From an uncultured SAR86 cluster bacterium (GTDB taxonomy: Bacteria; Pseudomonadota; Gammaproteobacteria; Magnimaribacterales; AG-339-G14): a stretch of 54,559 nucleotides of DNA. The notes under the pieces were generated by a model. That model searched no databases, was not told the origin of the DNA, and was given only the letters and a program-made list of their open reading frames with translations. The stretch is from contig CACOQX010000004.1 in NCBI GenBank assembly GCA_902629465.1, positions 1-54,559 of the forward strand, read 5' to 3'. The translations under genes and the position numbers were made by a program. Below, piece after piece: positions 9,219-16,765 of this stretch. Every line of letters begins with the position of its first letter. The first letter of the stretch is position 1.

Positions 9219-10769
9219 ATGACAAGGTCTTTGGGAGAGGCCTTATCGCTTCTAGCCGATAAGGGTGATATAAACCTAGAAAATTCAATTTCTCGTGGAA
9301 TTGAAAAAGAATCTCTTAGAGTCTCAAAAGACAACACCATTTCTAGTGCCGACCACCCTTCTTCATTAGGTTCGGCTCTTACAAATAAATACATTACAAC
9401 CGATTTTTCTGAAGCTCTATTGGAATTGATAACGCCTACTCATTCCTCTGTAGAAGATGTTCTTAAAAATTTAGATGAAATCTGTAAATTTGTTGTAGAA
9501 GAAACGCCCGAAACCATTTGGCCAAGTAGTATTCCTTGCAAGATAGAGAGCGAAGATTCCATTAGACTCGCTGATTATGGGACTTCAAATTCTGGCCTTC
9601 TTAAAACTTTATATAGGTCAGGATTGAGTTACAGGTATGGTTCGATGATGCAAACTGTCTCTGGCATTCATTATAATTTTTCTTTTAGTGATGCGTTGTT
9701 TGAAAGCTTAAGAGGCGAAGAAGATCTTCAGACTTTCAAAAATAAATCTTATTTGAGTTTAATAAGAAATTTTAGACGAAATGCCTGGATGATTTTATAT
9801 CTGTTTGGATCAAGCCCAGCAGTGCCGAAAACTTTTATCACTGACAGAAAAAATTTCCTTCAAGAATTAAATGAAGAAGATTTGTTTTTGGAATATGCGA
9901 CCTGCCTAAGAATGAGCGAATTAGGTTACATGTCAGAAGCTCAAGATAAACTTTATATTGCTTACAACAATATCGAAGAATATTTGGAAGATTTAAGGCA
10001 TGCTCTTACGAAAGAACACAAAAGATATGGTGAAGTTGGCGTCATCAAAGACGGCAAAAGAATACAAATAAATACTTCCATCATTCAGATTGAAAATGAA
10101 TATTACAGCTCTATTCGGCCTAAAAGAGTCTCGCCTCCTGGCGAGAGACCTATAAACGTTTTGCGAGACCAAGGTATAGACTACTTAGAAATAAGAGCAT
10201 TGGATAATAATTCTTTTTTGCCGACTGGCATTGACGAAGATACAGGCTATTTTTTAGAAGCCTATTTGATAGGCTGTTTTTTTGATGAGGACATAAAAGC
10301 TTCTCAATCAGAAATAAAAGAGCTTTTACTAAATTGGGAAAACGTTGTAAAAGATGGTAGAAATCCTGATCTCAAATTGCATAAAGACAACAAGAGAATC
10401 AGCATCAAAGACTGTGGTATGAAAGTTATTGATGCTCTTAGATCTGTTTTTAAGCAAATGCCCCAAGAAATGAATCTTTTTACAGAAAAGGTTTTTAATT
10501 CTTTAGATGTACAAGAAAAAAAATTGAATGATCCATCTTTAACGCCCTCTGGAAAAATAATTGAAGAATTGCAAAATAATAATAAGACTTGGGAAGAGCT
10601 GAATTTAGAATTGTCCAAAGAACATTCAAATTCACTTAAAAATATTGATACCGATTTAAATTACCTCTCAGAAGAAGCGGAAAGTTCCTTAAGGAAATTT
10701 AAAGAGTTAGAAAAGCTTGAAGAAGAAGATTTTGAGGTTTATCTTGATAAATTCGTAAACGATATATAA
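9219..10769 (+). CDS. gshA: glutamate-cysteine ligase
   Basis: This 516-residue protein resembles the E. coli-type (class I) ligase that makes gamma-glutamylcysteine, the first step of glutathione synthesis in the cytosol. The N-terminal R-G-I-E-K-E-S-L-R-V motif (Glu ligands for Mg/ATP), TDFSEALLELITP, and the central IQIENEYYSSIRPKR and YLEIRALDNNSF segments are family hallmarks. The last 80 residues are acidic and coiled. It lies 8 nt after pckA, so probably shares its transcript. Glutathione use fits the nearby GST gene. Confidence 0.95.
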   Translation: MTRSLGEALSLLADKGDINLENSISRGIEKESLRVSKDNTISSADHPSSLGSALTNKYITTDFSEALLELITPTHSSVEDVLKNLDEICKFVVEETPETIWPSSIPCKIESEDSIRLADYGTSNSGLLKTLYRSGLSYRYGSMMQTVSGIHYNFSFSDALFESLRGEEDLQTFKNKSYLSLIRNFRRNAWMILYLFGSSPAVPKTFITDRKNFLQELNEEDLFLEYATCLRMSELGYMSEAQDKLYIAYNNIEEYLEDLRHALTKEHKRYGEVGVIKDGKRIQINTSIIQIENEYYSSIRPKRVSPPGERPINVLRDQGIDYLEIRALDNNSFLPTGIDEDTGYFLEAYLIGCFFDEDIKASQSEIKELLLNWENVVKDGRNPDLKLHKDNKRISIKDCGMKVIDALRSVFKQMPQEMNLFTEKVFNSLDVQEKKLNDPSLTPSGKIIEELQNNNKTWEELNLELSKEHSNSLKNIDTDLNYLSEEAESSLRKFKELEKLEEEDFEVYLDKFVNDI

Positions 10770-10815
10770 GGTTTGTTTCTATTAAAAAAATAATTAATTT
10801 AGTTTTAGGAGAAAT

Positions 10816-11787
10816 ATGAAAGCTTATGTCTGTAGAGAATTTGGTCCCGTTGATTCACACAAGGTTGAAGAAATAGAAGATCCTAGAGCAGAACCTGGAA
10901 TGGTTGTGATAGATGTCAAAGCGGCTGGAGTGAGTTTTCCAGATGTTTTAATCGTGCAAGGAAAATATCAATTTCAACCGCCCTTTCCTTTCTCTCCAGG
11001 AGGTGAAATTGCTGGAGTTATTTCTGAAGTTGGCGAAGGTGTCGCTGATTGGAAAGAAGGAGACCGAGTGATTGCAATGGTAGGTAACGGCGGGATAGCA
11101 GAAAAAACTTCTGCCTTTGCAGCAACCTTAATGCCTTTACCCGAGTCGATGGATTTCAAAGATGGAGCTGCATTTCCTCTCAACTACGGAACTACTTATT
11201 ATGCTTTAAAGCAAAGAGGAGAATTAAAGAAAGGTGAGACGCTCTTGGTGACTGGAGCAGGAGGCGGGGTTGGAACTACTGCCATTGAAATCGGGAAAGC
11301 GATGGGCGCTAGAGTCATTGCTGCGGCTAGCAACCAAGAAAAATTAGATATTGCGAAAAGATTAGGTGCTGACGAACTGGTGAACTATGGCGATGGCGAA
11401 CTTAAAGAAAAAGTAAAAGAATTAACCGACGGTTTGGGTGCGGATGTGATTTATGATGCTGTAGGCGGTGATATCTTTCTGCAATGCATGAGATGTGTAA
11501 ATTGGAAAGGCAGAGTATTAGTTATTGGTTTCCCTGCAGGGATTCCAAAAGTTCCAACAAACCTAGCTCTTTTAAAGGGTTGTTCAATAGTAGGTGTTTT
11601 CTGGGGAAGTTTTACCGGCAGAGAACCTGAAGAAAACGCTCAAAACTTTGAAGAATTGTTTGCCTTGCACAGCGAAGGCAAATTAAAACCAGAAATTACC
11701 AAAAGCTATTCTTTAGATCAGGCTGTTGAGGCAATAAAATCTTTGGAAGATAGAACTGCTACTGGAAAGGTCGTAATTGAAATGTAA
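10816..11787 (+). CDS. zinc-independent quinone oxidoreductase (MDR family, NADPH-dependent)
   Basis: This 323-residue protein is a medium-chain dehydrogenase/reductase. The N-terminal GroES-like domain lacks the structural zinc Cys cluster. The Rossmann domain has GAGGGVGTTAIEIGKAMGA at about 148-166, then a basic/Asn patch (AASNQEK) typical of NADPH binders such as Qor. The C-terminus ends with the usual ATGKVVIEM. A good Shine-Dalgarno (AGGAG) precedes the ATG. A strong terminator follows the stop directly. The likely role is reduction of quinones or enones; the substrate is not determined. Confidence 0.88.
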   Translation: MKAYVCREFGPVDSHKVEEIEDPRAEPGMVVIDVKAAGVSFPDVLIVQGKYQFQPPFPFSPGGEIAGVISEVGEGVADWKEGDRVIAMVGNGGIAEKTSAFAATLMPLPESMDFKDGAAFPLNYGTTYYALKQRGELKKGETLLVTGAGGGVGTTAIEIGKAMGARVIAAASNQEKLDIAKRLGADELVNYGDGELKEKVKELTDGLGADVIYDAVGGDIFLQCMRCVNWKGRVLVIGFPAGIPKVPTNLALLKGCSIVGVFWGSFTGREPEENAQNFEELFALHSEGKLKPEITKSYSLDQAVEAIKSLEDRTATGKVVIEM

Positions 11788-11790
11788 AAA

Positions 11791-11819
11791 AGAGGAGCTT
11801 ATGAGCTCCTCTTTTTTTC
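11791..11819. terminator. bidirectional intrinsic terminator
   Basis: A perfect 9-bp stem (AGAGGAGCT / AGCTCCTCT) with a TATG loop is followed by a T-run on the plus strand and preceded by an A-run (11786-11791). It can therefore stop transcripts from the oxidoreductase gene (plus) and from the four-paralogue operon (minus). Confidence 0.92.
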
Positions 11820-11827
11820 TATTTAGT

Positions 11828-12244
11828 TTATTCTTTTGGCTCTGGTGCCATCCATGTAGGCACTAAAAGACTTATCAAGATAACAGTAAAAAATATTATC
11901 GCTATCGGGTCTGCAGGTATGAGTGTGAACTCAGGAAGTTCTGCGCCACCGCCAAAGAAATCCACTAGTTGCTGACTTCCTGGTGAAATTGTCTCCAACT
12001 GGGCTAAATTGTAAGCAGTCGTTTGTTGCAAATTGTTTAGTAAGCCCAAAACAAAAAGATTGAAGTAAACAACTGAAAGTGAAAACAAGGACGATAGAAC
12101 TTTCTGTACAACGTTAGCTCCCATGTCAGTGATTCTATTTACTCCCCTAAAAGCCATCCACAATAGAAACACAAAAGCTGCAAAGTAGATTGCGTTACTT
12201 ATTAATGAGCTATTGAATAAAGCTAGTATTTGATACTCTTCCAT
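11828..12244 (-). CDS. three-helix membrane protein, paralogue 4 of 4
   Basis: This protein has 138 residues and the family not recognised by me. It begins MEEYQ and has helices at about 15-34, 48-70 and 112-132. The first helix ends LLWMAFRG, the second follows G-x-N-x-x-x-K-V-L-S-S, and the third follows the extracytoplasmic-looking segment LIPADPI and ends TWMAPEPKE. These blocks recur in the three genes upstream. A perfect Shine-Dalgarno (AAGGAGG) sits 6 nt before the ATG. It lies 18 nt after paralogue 3 and ends just before the shared terminator. It may form a small hetero-oligomeric membrane complex with its paralogues (inference). Confidence 0.85.
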   Translation of the reverse strand: MEEYQILALFNSSLISNAIYFAAFVFLLWMAFRGVNRITDMGANVVQKVLSSLFSLSVVYFNLFVLGLLNNLQQTTAYNLAQLETISPGSQQLVDFFGGGAELPEFTLIPADPIAIIFFTVILISLLVPTWMAPEPKE

Positions 12245-12262
12245 TTTTTCCTCCTTAAGAAA

Positions 12263-12685
12263 TTAAGAGTTATTATTTTTTGGTCCCCAAATTCCAATTA
12301 ATATAATTAGTAAAATTGATAACCACCAAATCATCACTATTGGGTCTCCAACTAATGATGCTTCTGGGTAACTTCCTTCACCGTTATCTGCTATGAAACT
12401 GTTCGCTATAGAAGATATTTCAACGCCAGCATTTTTTAGTTCCGATAAAGTGTAAGCAGCCCCTTGATTTAATACAGATAGGAAAGTTCCAGATCCATAA
12501 CCGAACCAGACAACTCCTATACCAAATATAGAGCCCAGAATTTTTGAGATCATATTTCCGCCCGACTCATTTATGTTTTTAGATACTCTAAAAGCTACCC
12601 AAACTAAAAAAGTCATGGCCAAGAAAAATAACATTACTCCTGCCGACTGAACCGCAAGAAGCATCCAAACTTGATATTCTTCCAT
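12263..12685 (-). CDS. three-helix membrane protein, paralogue 3 of 4
   Basis: This protein has 140 residues, starting MEEYQVW at 12685. The open frame extends to 12736, but that stretch contains an intrinsic terminator, while AAGGAGG lies just before 12685. Blocks shared with its paralogues are FLVWVAFRV at the end of helix 1, GGNMISKILGSIFGIGVV for helix 2, and VGDPIVMIWW...IWGPK for helix 3. The C-terminus lacks the final Pro-Lys-Glu of paralogues 2 and 4. The function is unknown, and no cofactor-binding His or Cys pattern is seen. Confidence 0.85.
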   Translation of the reverse strand: MEEYQVWMLLAVQSAGVMLFFLAMTFLVWVAFRVSKNINESGGNMISKILGSIFGIGVVWFGYGSGTFLSVLNQGAAYTLSELKNAGVEISSIANSFIADNGEGSYPEASLVGDPIVMIWWLSILLIILIGIWGPKNNNS

Positions 12686-12707
12686 TTTTTCCTCCTTATT
12701 AAAGTTT

Positions 12708-12732
12708 AAAAAAAGGGAGGCTACTGCCTCCC
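12708..12732 (-). terminator. intrinsic terminator inside the four-paralogue operon
   Basis: On the minus strand, GGGAGGC-AGTA-GCCTCCC is followed by seven T. It lies between the stop of paralogue 2 (12743) and the start of paralogue 3 (12685). A GC-rich 7-bp stem should terminate a fraction of transcripts and make the last two genes less expressed than the first two. Confidence 0.88.
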
Positions 12733-12742
12733 TCATGATTGT

Positions 12743-13162
12743 TTATTCTTTAGGGCCTGGTGCGGTCCACATGCCGCCAATTAGACCGACTAAAATTGCT
12801 AAGATGAATACTATTCCAATAGGATCAGCAGGTATTAAACCTGGAGATATATATTGAGTAGCTCCTGTTACATCTACGAAATTTTGTAAACTTCCGTTCA
12901 ATTCTTCTCCTGACTCAGAAAGAGATAAGGCCCAATTATTAAGCAATGAAGCGATAAAAGAATAAGTACCAGATACAAAAGAAACTACACACAGTGAAAT
13001 GACTGTATGCAAAACTTTTCCAAAAGTATTTACTCCATAAATATGTGCATTAGATACGCCTCTAAACATCATCCACAAGAGGATGAAGTATGCAATTAAA
13101 AATAAGCCGCTAAGTTGCATTAAACCTATAAAACTTTGATTTATAAATGCTATTTGTTCCAT
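12743..13162 (-). CDS. three-helix membrane protein, paralogue 2 of 4
   Basis: This 139-residue protein starts MEQIAF, the only copy without MEEYQ. Helices lie at about 12-34, 46-72 and 112-132. Shared blocks are LLWMMFRGV, GVNTFGKVLHTVISL, LIPADPIGIVF and MWTAPGPKE. The Shine-Dalgarno is AGGAG. It lies 24 nt downstream of paralogue 1 and is followed by a terminator. It is closest to paralogue 4 by the LIPADPI and AP-x-PKE blocks. The function is unknown. Confidence 0.85.
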   Translation of the reverse strand: MEQIAFINQSFIGLMQLSGLFLIAYFILLWMMFRGVSNAHIYGVNTFGKVLHTVISLCVVSFVSGTYSFIASLLNNWALSLSESGEELNGSLQNFVDVTGATQYISPGLIPADPIGIVFILAILVGLIGGMWTAPGPKE

Positions 13163-13186
13163 GATTTTTCTCCTAATTAATAGATA

Positions 13187-13582
13187 TTATTTTTTTGGCA
13201 GCCAAATGTTACCTAAAATTATAATTGCTACTATTGCTAATAAAACCATAGCTCCAGTAGTTGGTGTGTTTGTCGGAACGGTTGTGCCAACAAAGTCGAT
13301 AAAACCTTGTGCTGTTTCAGACTTATCTTCCAAAGCATCTAAACTTCTTGCAGTAACGATCCAGTTTGTTACAGCATTTGTCCATTGCATGAAAGTACCT
13401 CCTAGTACAGCTAATCCAAAAGCAGACGAAACCAGTTTTCCAAAAAGGTTTGTTTCATCAGAAGCTCTGGTAGCGGCAGCTACTCTGATCGCAAGCCAAA
13501 TTAAAAGAACTGTGGCTACAAAGTTTAAACCGTCAGCTATCCTGTTAGAACTCCATAAAGTCCATATTTGATATTCTTCCAT
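13187..13582 (-). CDS. three-helix membrane protein, paralogue 1 of 4 (operon leader)
   Basis: This protein has 131 residues, starting MEEYQIW at 13582, with GGGAG just upstream. A frame-open extension of four codons (MGEK) would run into that ribosome site and is rejected. Helices are at about 16-36, 46-68 and 108-127. Shared blocks are LLIWLAIRV, NLFGKLVSSAFGLAV and IWLPKK. It lacks the PADPI element found in paralogues 2 and 4. It is first in the operon and closest to the Fur-type operator. I know of no characterised homologue. Confidence 0.85.
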   Translation of the reverse strand: MEEYQIWTLWSSNRIADGLNFVATVLLIWLAIRVAAATRASDETNLFGKLVSSAFGLAVLGGTFMQWTNAVTNWIVTARSLDALEDKSETAQGFIDFVGTTVPTNTPTTGAMVLLAIVAIIILGNIWLPKK

Positions 13583-13602
13583 TTTTTCTCCCAAAAAAAT
13601 TT

Positions 13603-13608
13603 ATTATA
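13603..13608 (-). promoter_or_regulatory. -10 box of the four-paralogue operon
   Basis: A perfect TATAAT on the minus strand lies 20 nt upstream of the ATG at 13582, giving a leader of roughly 14 nt. The -35 region, near the TTCTTA stretch, is weak. The adjacent palindrome would occlude the spacer. Confidence 0.6.
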
Positions 13609-13623
13609 TGAGAATAATTCTCA
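13609..13623. promoter_or_regulatory. Fur-type 7-1-7 operator
   Basis: TGAGAAT-A-ATTCTCA is a perfect 15-bp inverted repeat with the 7-1-7 architecture of Fur boxes (family form TGATAAT-N-ATTATCA). It directly abuts the -10 box and fills the promoter spacer, the position expected for repression by a ferric uptake regulator. The regulator identity is inferred. Confidence 0.6.
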
Positions 13624-13671
13624 ATAAGAACTATATCTAATTTTTTTTTATTTTGAAATGAAAATGTTGTG

Positions 13672-14310
13672 TTAGTTAAAGCTTACGATACTTTCTAAAA
13701 CTTGTGCCATCTTTTCAGGGGTATGCGGCGACTTAAAAAAGCCAAAATAGTTTCCATTAGGATCTATTACAGCAAGATTCATACTATGGTCCATATCATA
13801 ATTGGAATTATCAGAACCTACTACTGGAACGAAAGGTAGGGTCAAATCTGTAGCCAATTTATAAATAACTTCGATGTTACCCGTAATTCCTGTGAAATTG
13901 GGATTAAAGGCTTCTGCATATTCTTGCATTTTTTCTGGAGAGTCACGTTCTGGATCAACCGATATCATTCTGAAGTTTACTTTAGAAGATACTTCCTCTG
14001 AAAGATTACTATCAGCCATTGCCATTTTCTTCATTGTCATTGGACACATGTCTGGGCAAGATGCAAAACCAAGAAATAATACATCCCATGCTCCTTTGAG
14101 ATCGTTATTAGAAAACTTATTGCTCCCCTCGATAAGCTCAAAACTGTTTATTTGTCTTGTACGAACAAGTTTGTAAAAACCTATTTGTTTGTATTCAGCT
14201 GCAGTCAATTCTTTTGGTGATACCGTGGTGTAAACAAAAAGTCCTGCAACCATAGAAACAAATAGCAAGCATGAAGCAACGGTTATTCTTATGGATTTGT
14301 TGTTACTCAT
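13672..14310 (-). CDS. SCO1/SenC-type copper chaperone for cytochrome oxidase
   Basis: This 212-residue protein has an N-terminal anchor helix (about 9-28) and a periplasmic thioredoxin fold. The copper site is complete: C85-P-D-M-C89 plus H175 in DMDHSMN. SCO proteins deliver copper to the CuA centre of subunit II. It is the last gene of the oxidase operon and overlaps ctaB by 4 nt. Confidence 0.92.
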   Translation of the reverse strand: MSNNKSIRITVASCLLFVSMVAGLFVYTTVSPKELTAAEYKQIGFYKLVRTRQINSFELIEGSNKFSNNDLKGAWDVLFLGFASCPDMCPMTMKKMAMADSNLSEEVSSKVNFRMISVDPERDSPEKMQEYAEAFNPNFTGITGNIEVIYKLATDLTLPFVPVVGSDNSNYDMDHSMNLAVIDPNGNYFGFFKSPHTPEKMAQVLESIVSFN

Positions 14311-15206
14311 AATTGAATTGGAATCAATTTATCAAGAGCCATGCAGATAAACAATACTGTCAAAAAGACTATAGAGTAGAGAAATAATGGTAAAGCGAGT
14401 TTGTTGTTTTTATCAAAAATTAAGGCGATTGAAAAACCTATGAAAATTGCATTTAAAATAATTGCGCTAAAAAAGTAAAACCCACCCAAATAACCCGTTG
14501 CAAAAGGAAATAGAGAAGAAACAGCTAATAAAAATGAGTAGAGAGCTATTTGGATTTTTGTATACTCTGTACCTTTGACAACCGGCATCATTGGTATTTT
14601 TGCCGCCACGTAATCTTCTTTCCTGTTAATAGATAAAGCCCAAAAATGAGGGGGCGTCCAAATGAAGATTATTAAAACCATCAGCAAAGGTAAAGCATCT
14701 ATGGAATTAGTAATGGCTGTCCAGCCAAGAAGCGGCGGCATAGCTCCGGCAATACCCCCAATCACAATATTTTGAGTGCCGGCAAACTTAAGTATTTTTG
14801 TGTAAAGAAAGGAATAGAAAGCCCAAGTAAAAAGAGTTAATAAAAGGGTTAATAGATTTATAAAGAACAGCAAGATAAATGATCCAAAAATTAGTAGAGC
14901 TGCTGCAAATATCTTTGCATTTGTTACAGAGATTTCTCCTTTTACTATAGGTCTGTTTTTAGTCCTTGCCATCTTGCTGTCAACTTCGACATCAAGAATT
15001 TGATTGATAACGGCGCTTGATGAGGCAATTAATCCTATGCCCACTAATCCGAATACAACTTTCATCAAATTTCCTGAAAACCCATCGGCTAAAAACATTG
15101 CTGTAGCTGAAGTAAGGACAAGTAAATAGATAATTGATGGCTTTGTAAGCTTAAGATAGCCTGATAAAGGAAATCTTTGGGGTTGAGTAATAACTTCAGT
15201 ATTCAC
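14307..15206 (-). CDS. ctaB: protoheme IX farnesyltransferase (heme O synthase)
   Basis: This 299-residue, multi-helix UbiA-family prenyltransferase farnesylates heme B to heme O. The first Asp-rich motif, N-Q-I-L-D-V-E-V-D-S-K-M-A-R-T-K-N-R-P, lies after the second helix. The second polar loop contains the WALSINRKEDY element. It overlaps ctaA upstream and the SCO gene downstream, so the pathway heme B to O to A is encoded together. The symbol cyoE is also used for this family. Confidence 0.95.
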   Translation of the reverse strand: MNTEVITQPQRFPLSGYLKLTKPSIIYLLVLTSATAMFLADGFSGNLMKVVFGLVGIGLIASSSAVINQILDVEVDSKMARTKNRPIVKGEISVTNAKIFAAALLIFGSFILLFFINLLTLLLTLFTWAFYSFLYTKILKFAGTQNIVIGGIAGAMPPLLGWTAITNSIDALPLLMVLIIFIWTPPHFWALSINRKEDYVAAKIPMMPVVKGTEYTKIQIALYSFLLAVSSLFPFATGYLGGFYFFSAIILNAIFIGFSIALIFDKNNKLALPLFLYSIVFLTVLFICMALDKLIPIQL

Positions 15207-16191
15207 GGGACCTTAATCTAGCATAAGATAATCCTAATAATAGGAAAAGAGCACCGAGATTATGAGCTATTGCAACATAAAGTGGAAGTCTATAAATAAT
15301 GTTTGATACACCTAATGCAAGTTGAAAAAAAAGCAAGCCCCCTATAAGACCTGAAATAAAATAATTTTTTTCCTTTGCAAACAAGAAAGCTAAAAACAAA
15401 AAGTACAAAGTCACAATTAGAGCGCCAAATCTATGCACAAGATGGATAGCGACCCTTGATTGATGATCTAATTGGCCGCCTAAATAATCAGGCCCAATTC
15501 TTTGAGCAAAGTTTAGACCCTTCACATAATCAGCATCTGGGAGAATTTGTCCCTTGCATAGCGGGAAATCAGAGCAAGCTAAAGCAGCATAATTTGAACT
15601 GAGCCAAACTCCCATAATGATTTGTGCAATCAGAATTGGAAAAGCGACATTAAGAACTTTTAGAGTATTTTTAGAAACTGAAATATAATTTACTTTTTCT
15701 AAGTTAATTTCTTTTAACTTTAAATATGTCAGAAAAATTAGAGTTGTAGTAGCAAATCCACCAAGTAGATGCGCAGTAACAACCTGAGGCCAAAGTTTCA
15801 AACTAACAGTAAAATAACCAAGCAATGATTGGAATAAGACCAAGGCAGTCATAGTTGCGGTAATTTTTACGATAAAGGAGTTTCTCGGTTTAGAAAAAAC
15901 TGCATATAGAAATAGCCCAATAATAAGTAAGCCTAGCGACCCAGCAAAATACCTATGAACTACTTCAGGAACTGCTTTAGCTATTTCAAACTTTCTCTCA
16001 GGGTAAAGTTCGTTTGCCAACGAAATTTCAGATTCTGACATTGGCCAGATTGCAAAACCATAACAACCAGGCCAGTCGGGGCAACCTAATCCTGCATCTA
16101 CAAGTCTTGTCCAAGCGCCTAACCCCACTACAGTGAAAGCTAGAAAGATTCCTAGCAAAGCAATCAACTGAATTTTCTTTAAATTACCCAA
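15196..16191 (-). CDS. ctaA: heme A synthase
   Basis: This 331-residue, eight-helix membrane protein of the COX15/CtaA family oxidises heme O to heme A. It shows G-A-W-T-R-L-V-D-A-G-L-G-C-P-D-W-P-G-C-Y-G in the first loop (paired Cys), EVVHRYFAGSLG, a middle HLLGG, the second Cys loop CSDFPLCKGQ, and HLVHRFGAL. These provide the expected His ligands. It overlaps ctaB by 11 nt and the SCO-like gene by 8 nt. Confidence 0.95.
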   Translation of the reverse strand: MGNLKKIQLIALLGIFLAFTVVGLGAWTRLVDAGLGCPDWPGCYGFAIWPMSESEISLANELYPERKFEIAKAVPEVVHRYFAGSLGLLIIGLFLYAVFSKPRNSFIVKITATMTALVLFQSLLGYFTVSLKLWPQVVTAHLLGGFATTTLIFLTYLKLKEINLEKVNYISVSKNTLKVLNVAFPILIAQIIMGVWLSSNYAALACSDFPLCKGQILPDADYVKGLNFAQRIGPDYLGGQLDHQSRVAIHLVHRFGALIVTLYFLFLAFLFAKEKNYFISGLIGGLLFFQLALGVSNIIYRLPLYVAIAHNLGALFLLLGLSYARLRSREY

Positions 16192-16765
16192 TTTTTGATG
16201 CCCTTAACAGTTTTTTTATGTCAGATAAGATTTTTTTAGGATCAATATCCCCTTGATATGACAAAATGATATTCCCGAGAGGATCTGCTAAAAGAAATCC
16301 CGGTTGAATGAAAGGGTTTACACCTGCTTCAGTCATTTTTTTTCTTAATAATTTTAAATTTTTAGCCGATATTGCTGTTAAATTTGTTTCATTCTGAAAA
16401 AGCTTTTTTACTTTTTCCTGTGTCTTGAAAGAGGCTACATAAAAACGCTTAACTCTATCTTTTTCCCTTCCAATCGCAGTATTAATTTGCCTAGAAAAAT
16501 AAAAAGCTTCTAAGCAATCTTCGTTACATCGATCGTCTAAAAAATGAATAATCATCCATTTCCTCTCCATTGAGTCGATATTAAGAGGTTGATAGTTCAG
16601 TTCAAGTTCTAGACTTCCTAAGTCAACTGGCGGATCTATCATAGTGCCATAATTAATGGTTGCTTTAGGACCTAGGCCAGCGTAATACCAAAAAGTAGAC
16701 AAGGAAATTACCAAGAAAGGAGTTCCAAAAATTATCAAAGCTATAAGAAAGCCTTTGTTTTTCAT
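16184..16765 (-). CDS. SCO-like thioredoxin-fold membrane protein of the oxidase cluster
   Basis: This protein has 193 residues. The start at 16765 overlaps the SURF1 stop as ATGA; a longer open frame to 16828 is rejected for that reason. One anchor helix lies at about 6-28. The rest looks like a thioredoxin fold with C80-N-E-D-C84 after WMIIHFLDD, and LLADPLGNIILSYQGD matching the SCO C-terminal strand pair. The SCO histidine equivalent appears to be absent (FIQPGF). Genes at this place between SURF1 and ctaA are common in gammaproteobacterial oxidase clusters and are thought to help assembly. The exact role is unknown. Confidence 0.75.
   Translation of the reverse strand: MKNKGFLIALIIFGTPFLVISLSTFWYYAGLGPKATINYGTMIDPPVDLGSLELELNYQPLNIDSMERKWMIIHFLDDRCNEDCLEAFYFSRQINTAIGREKDRVKRFYVASFKTQEKVKKLFQNETNLTAISAKNLKLLRKKMTEAGVNPFIQPGFLLADPLGNIILSYQGDIDPKKILSDIKKLLRASKIG

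Noticed and set aside
12686..12736. Extension of paralogue 3 to 12736
   Set aside because: The stretch encodes an intrinsic terminator, and AAGGAGG directly precedes the ATG at 12685.
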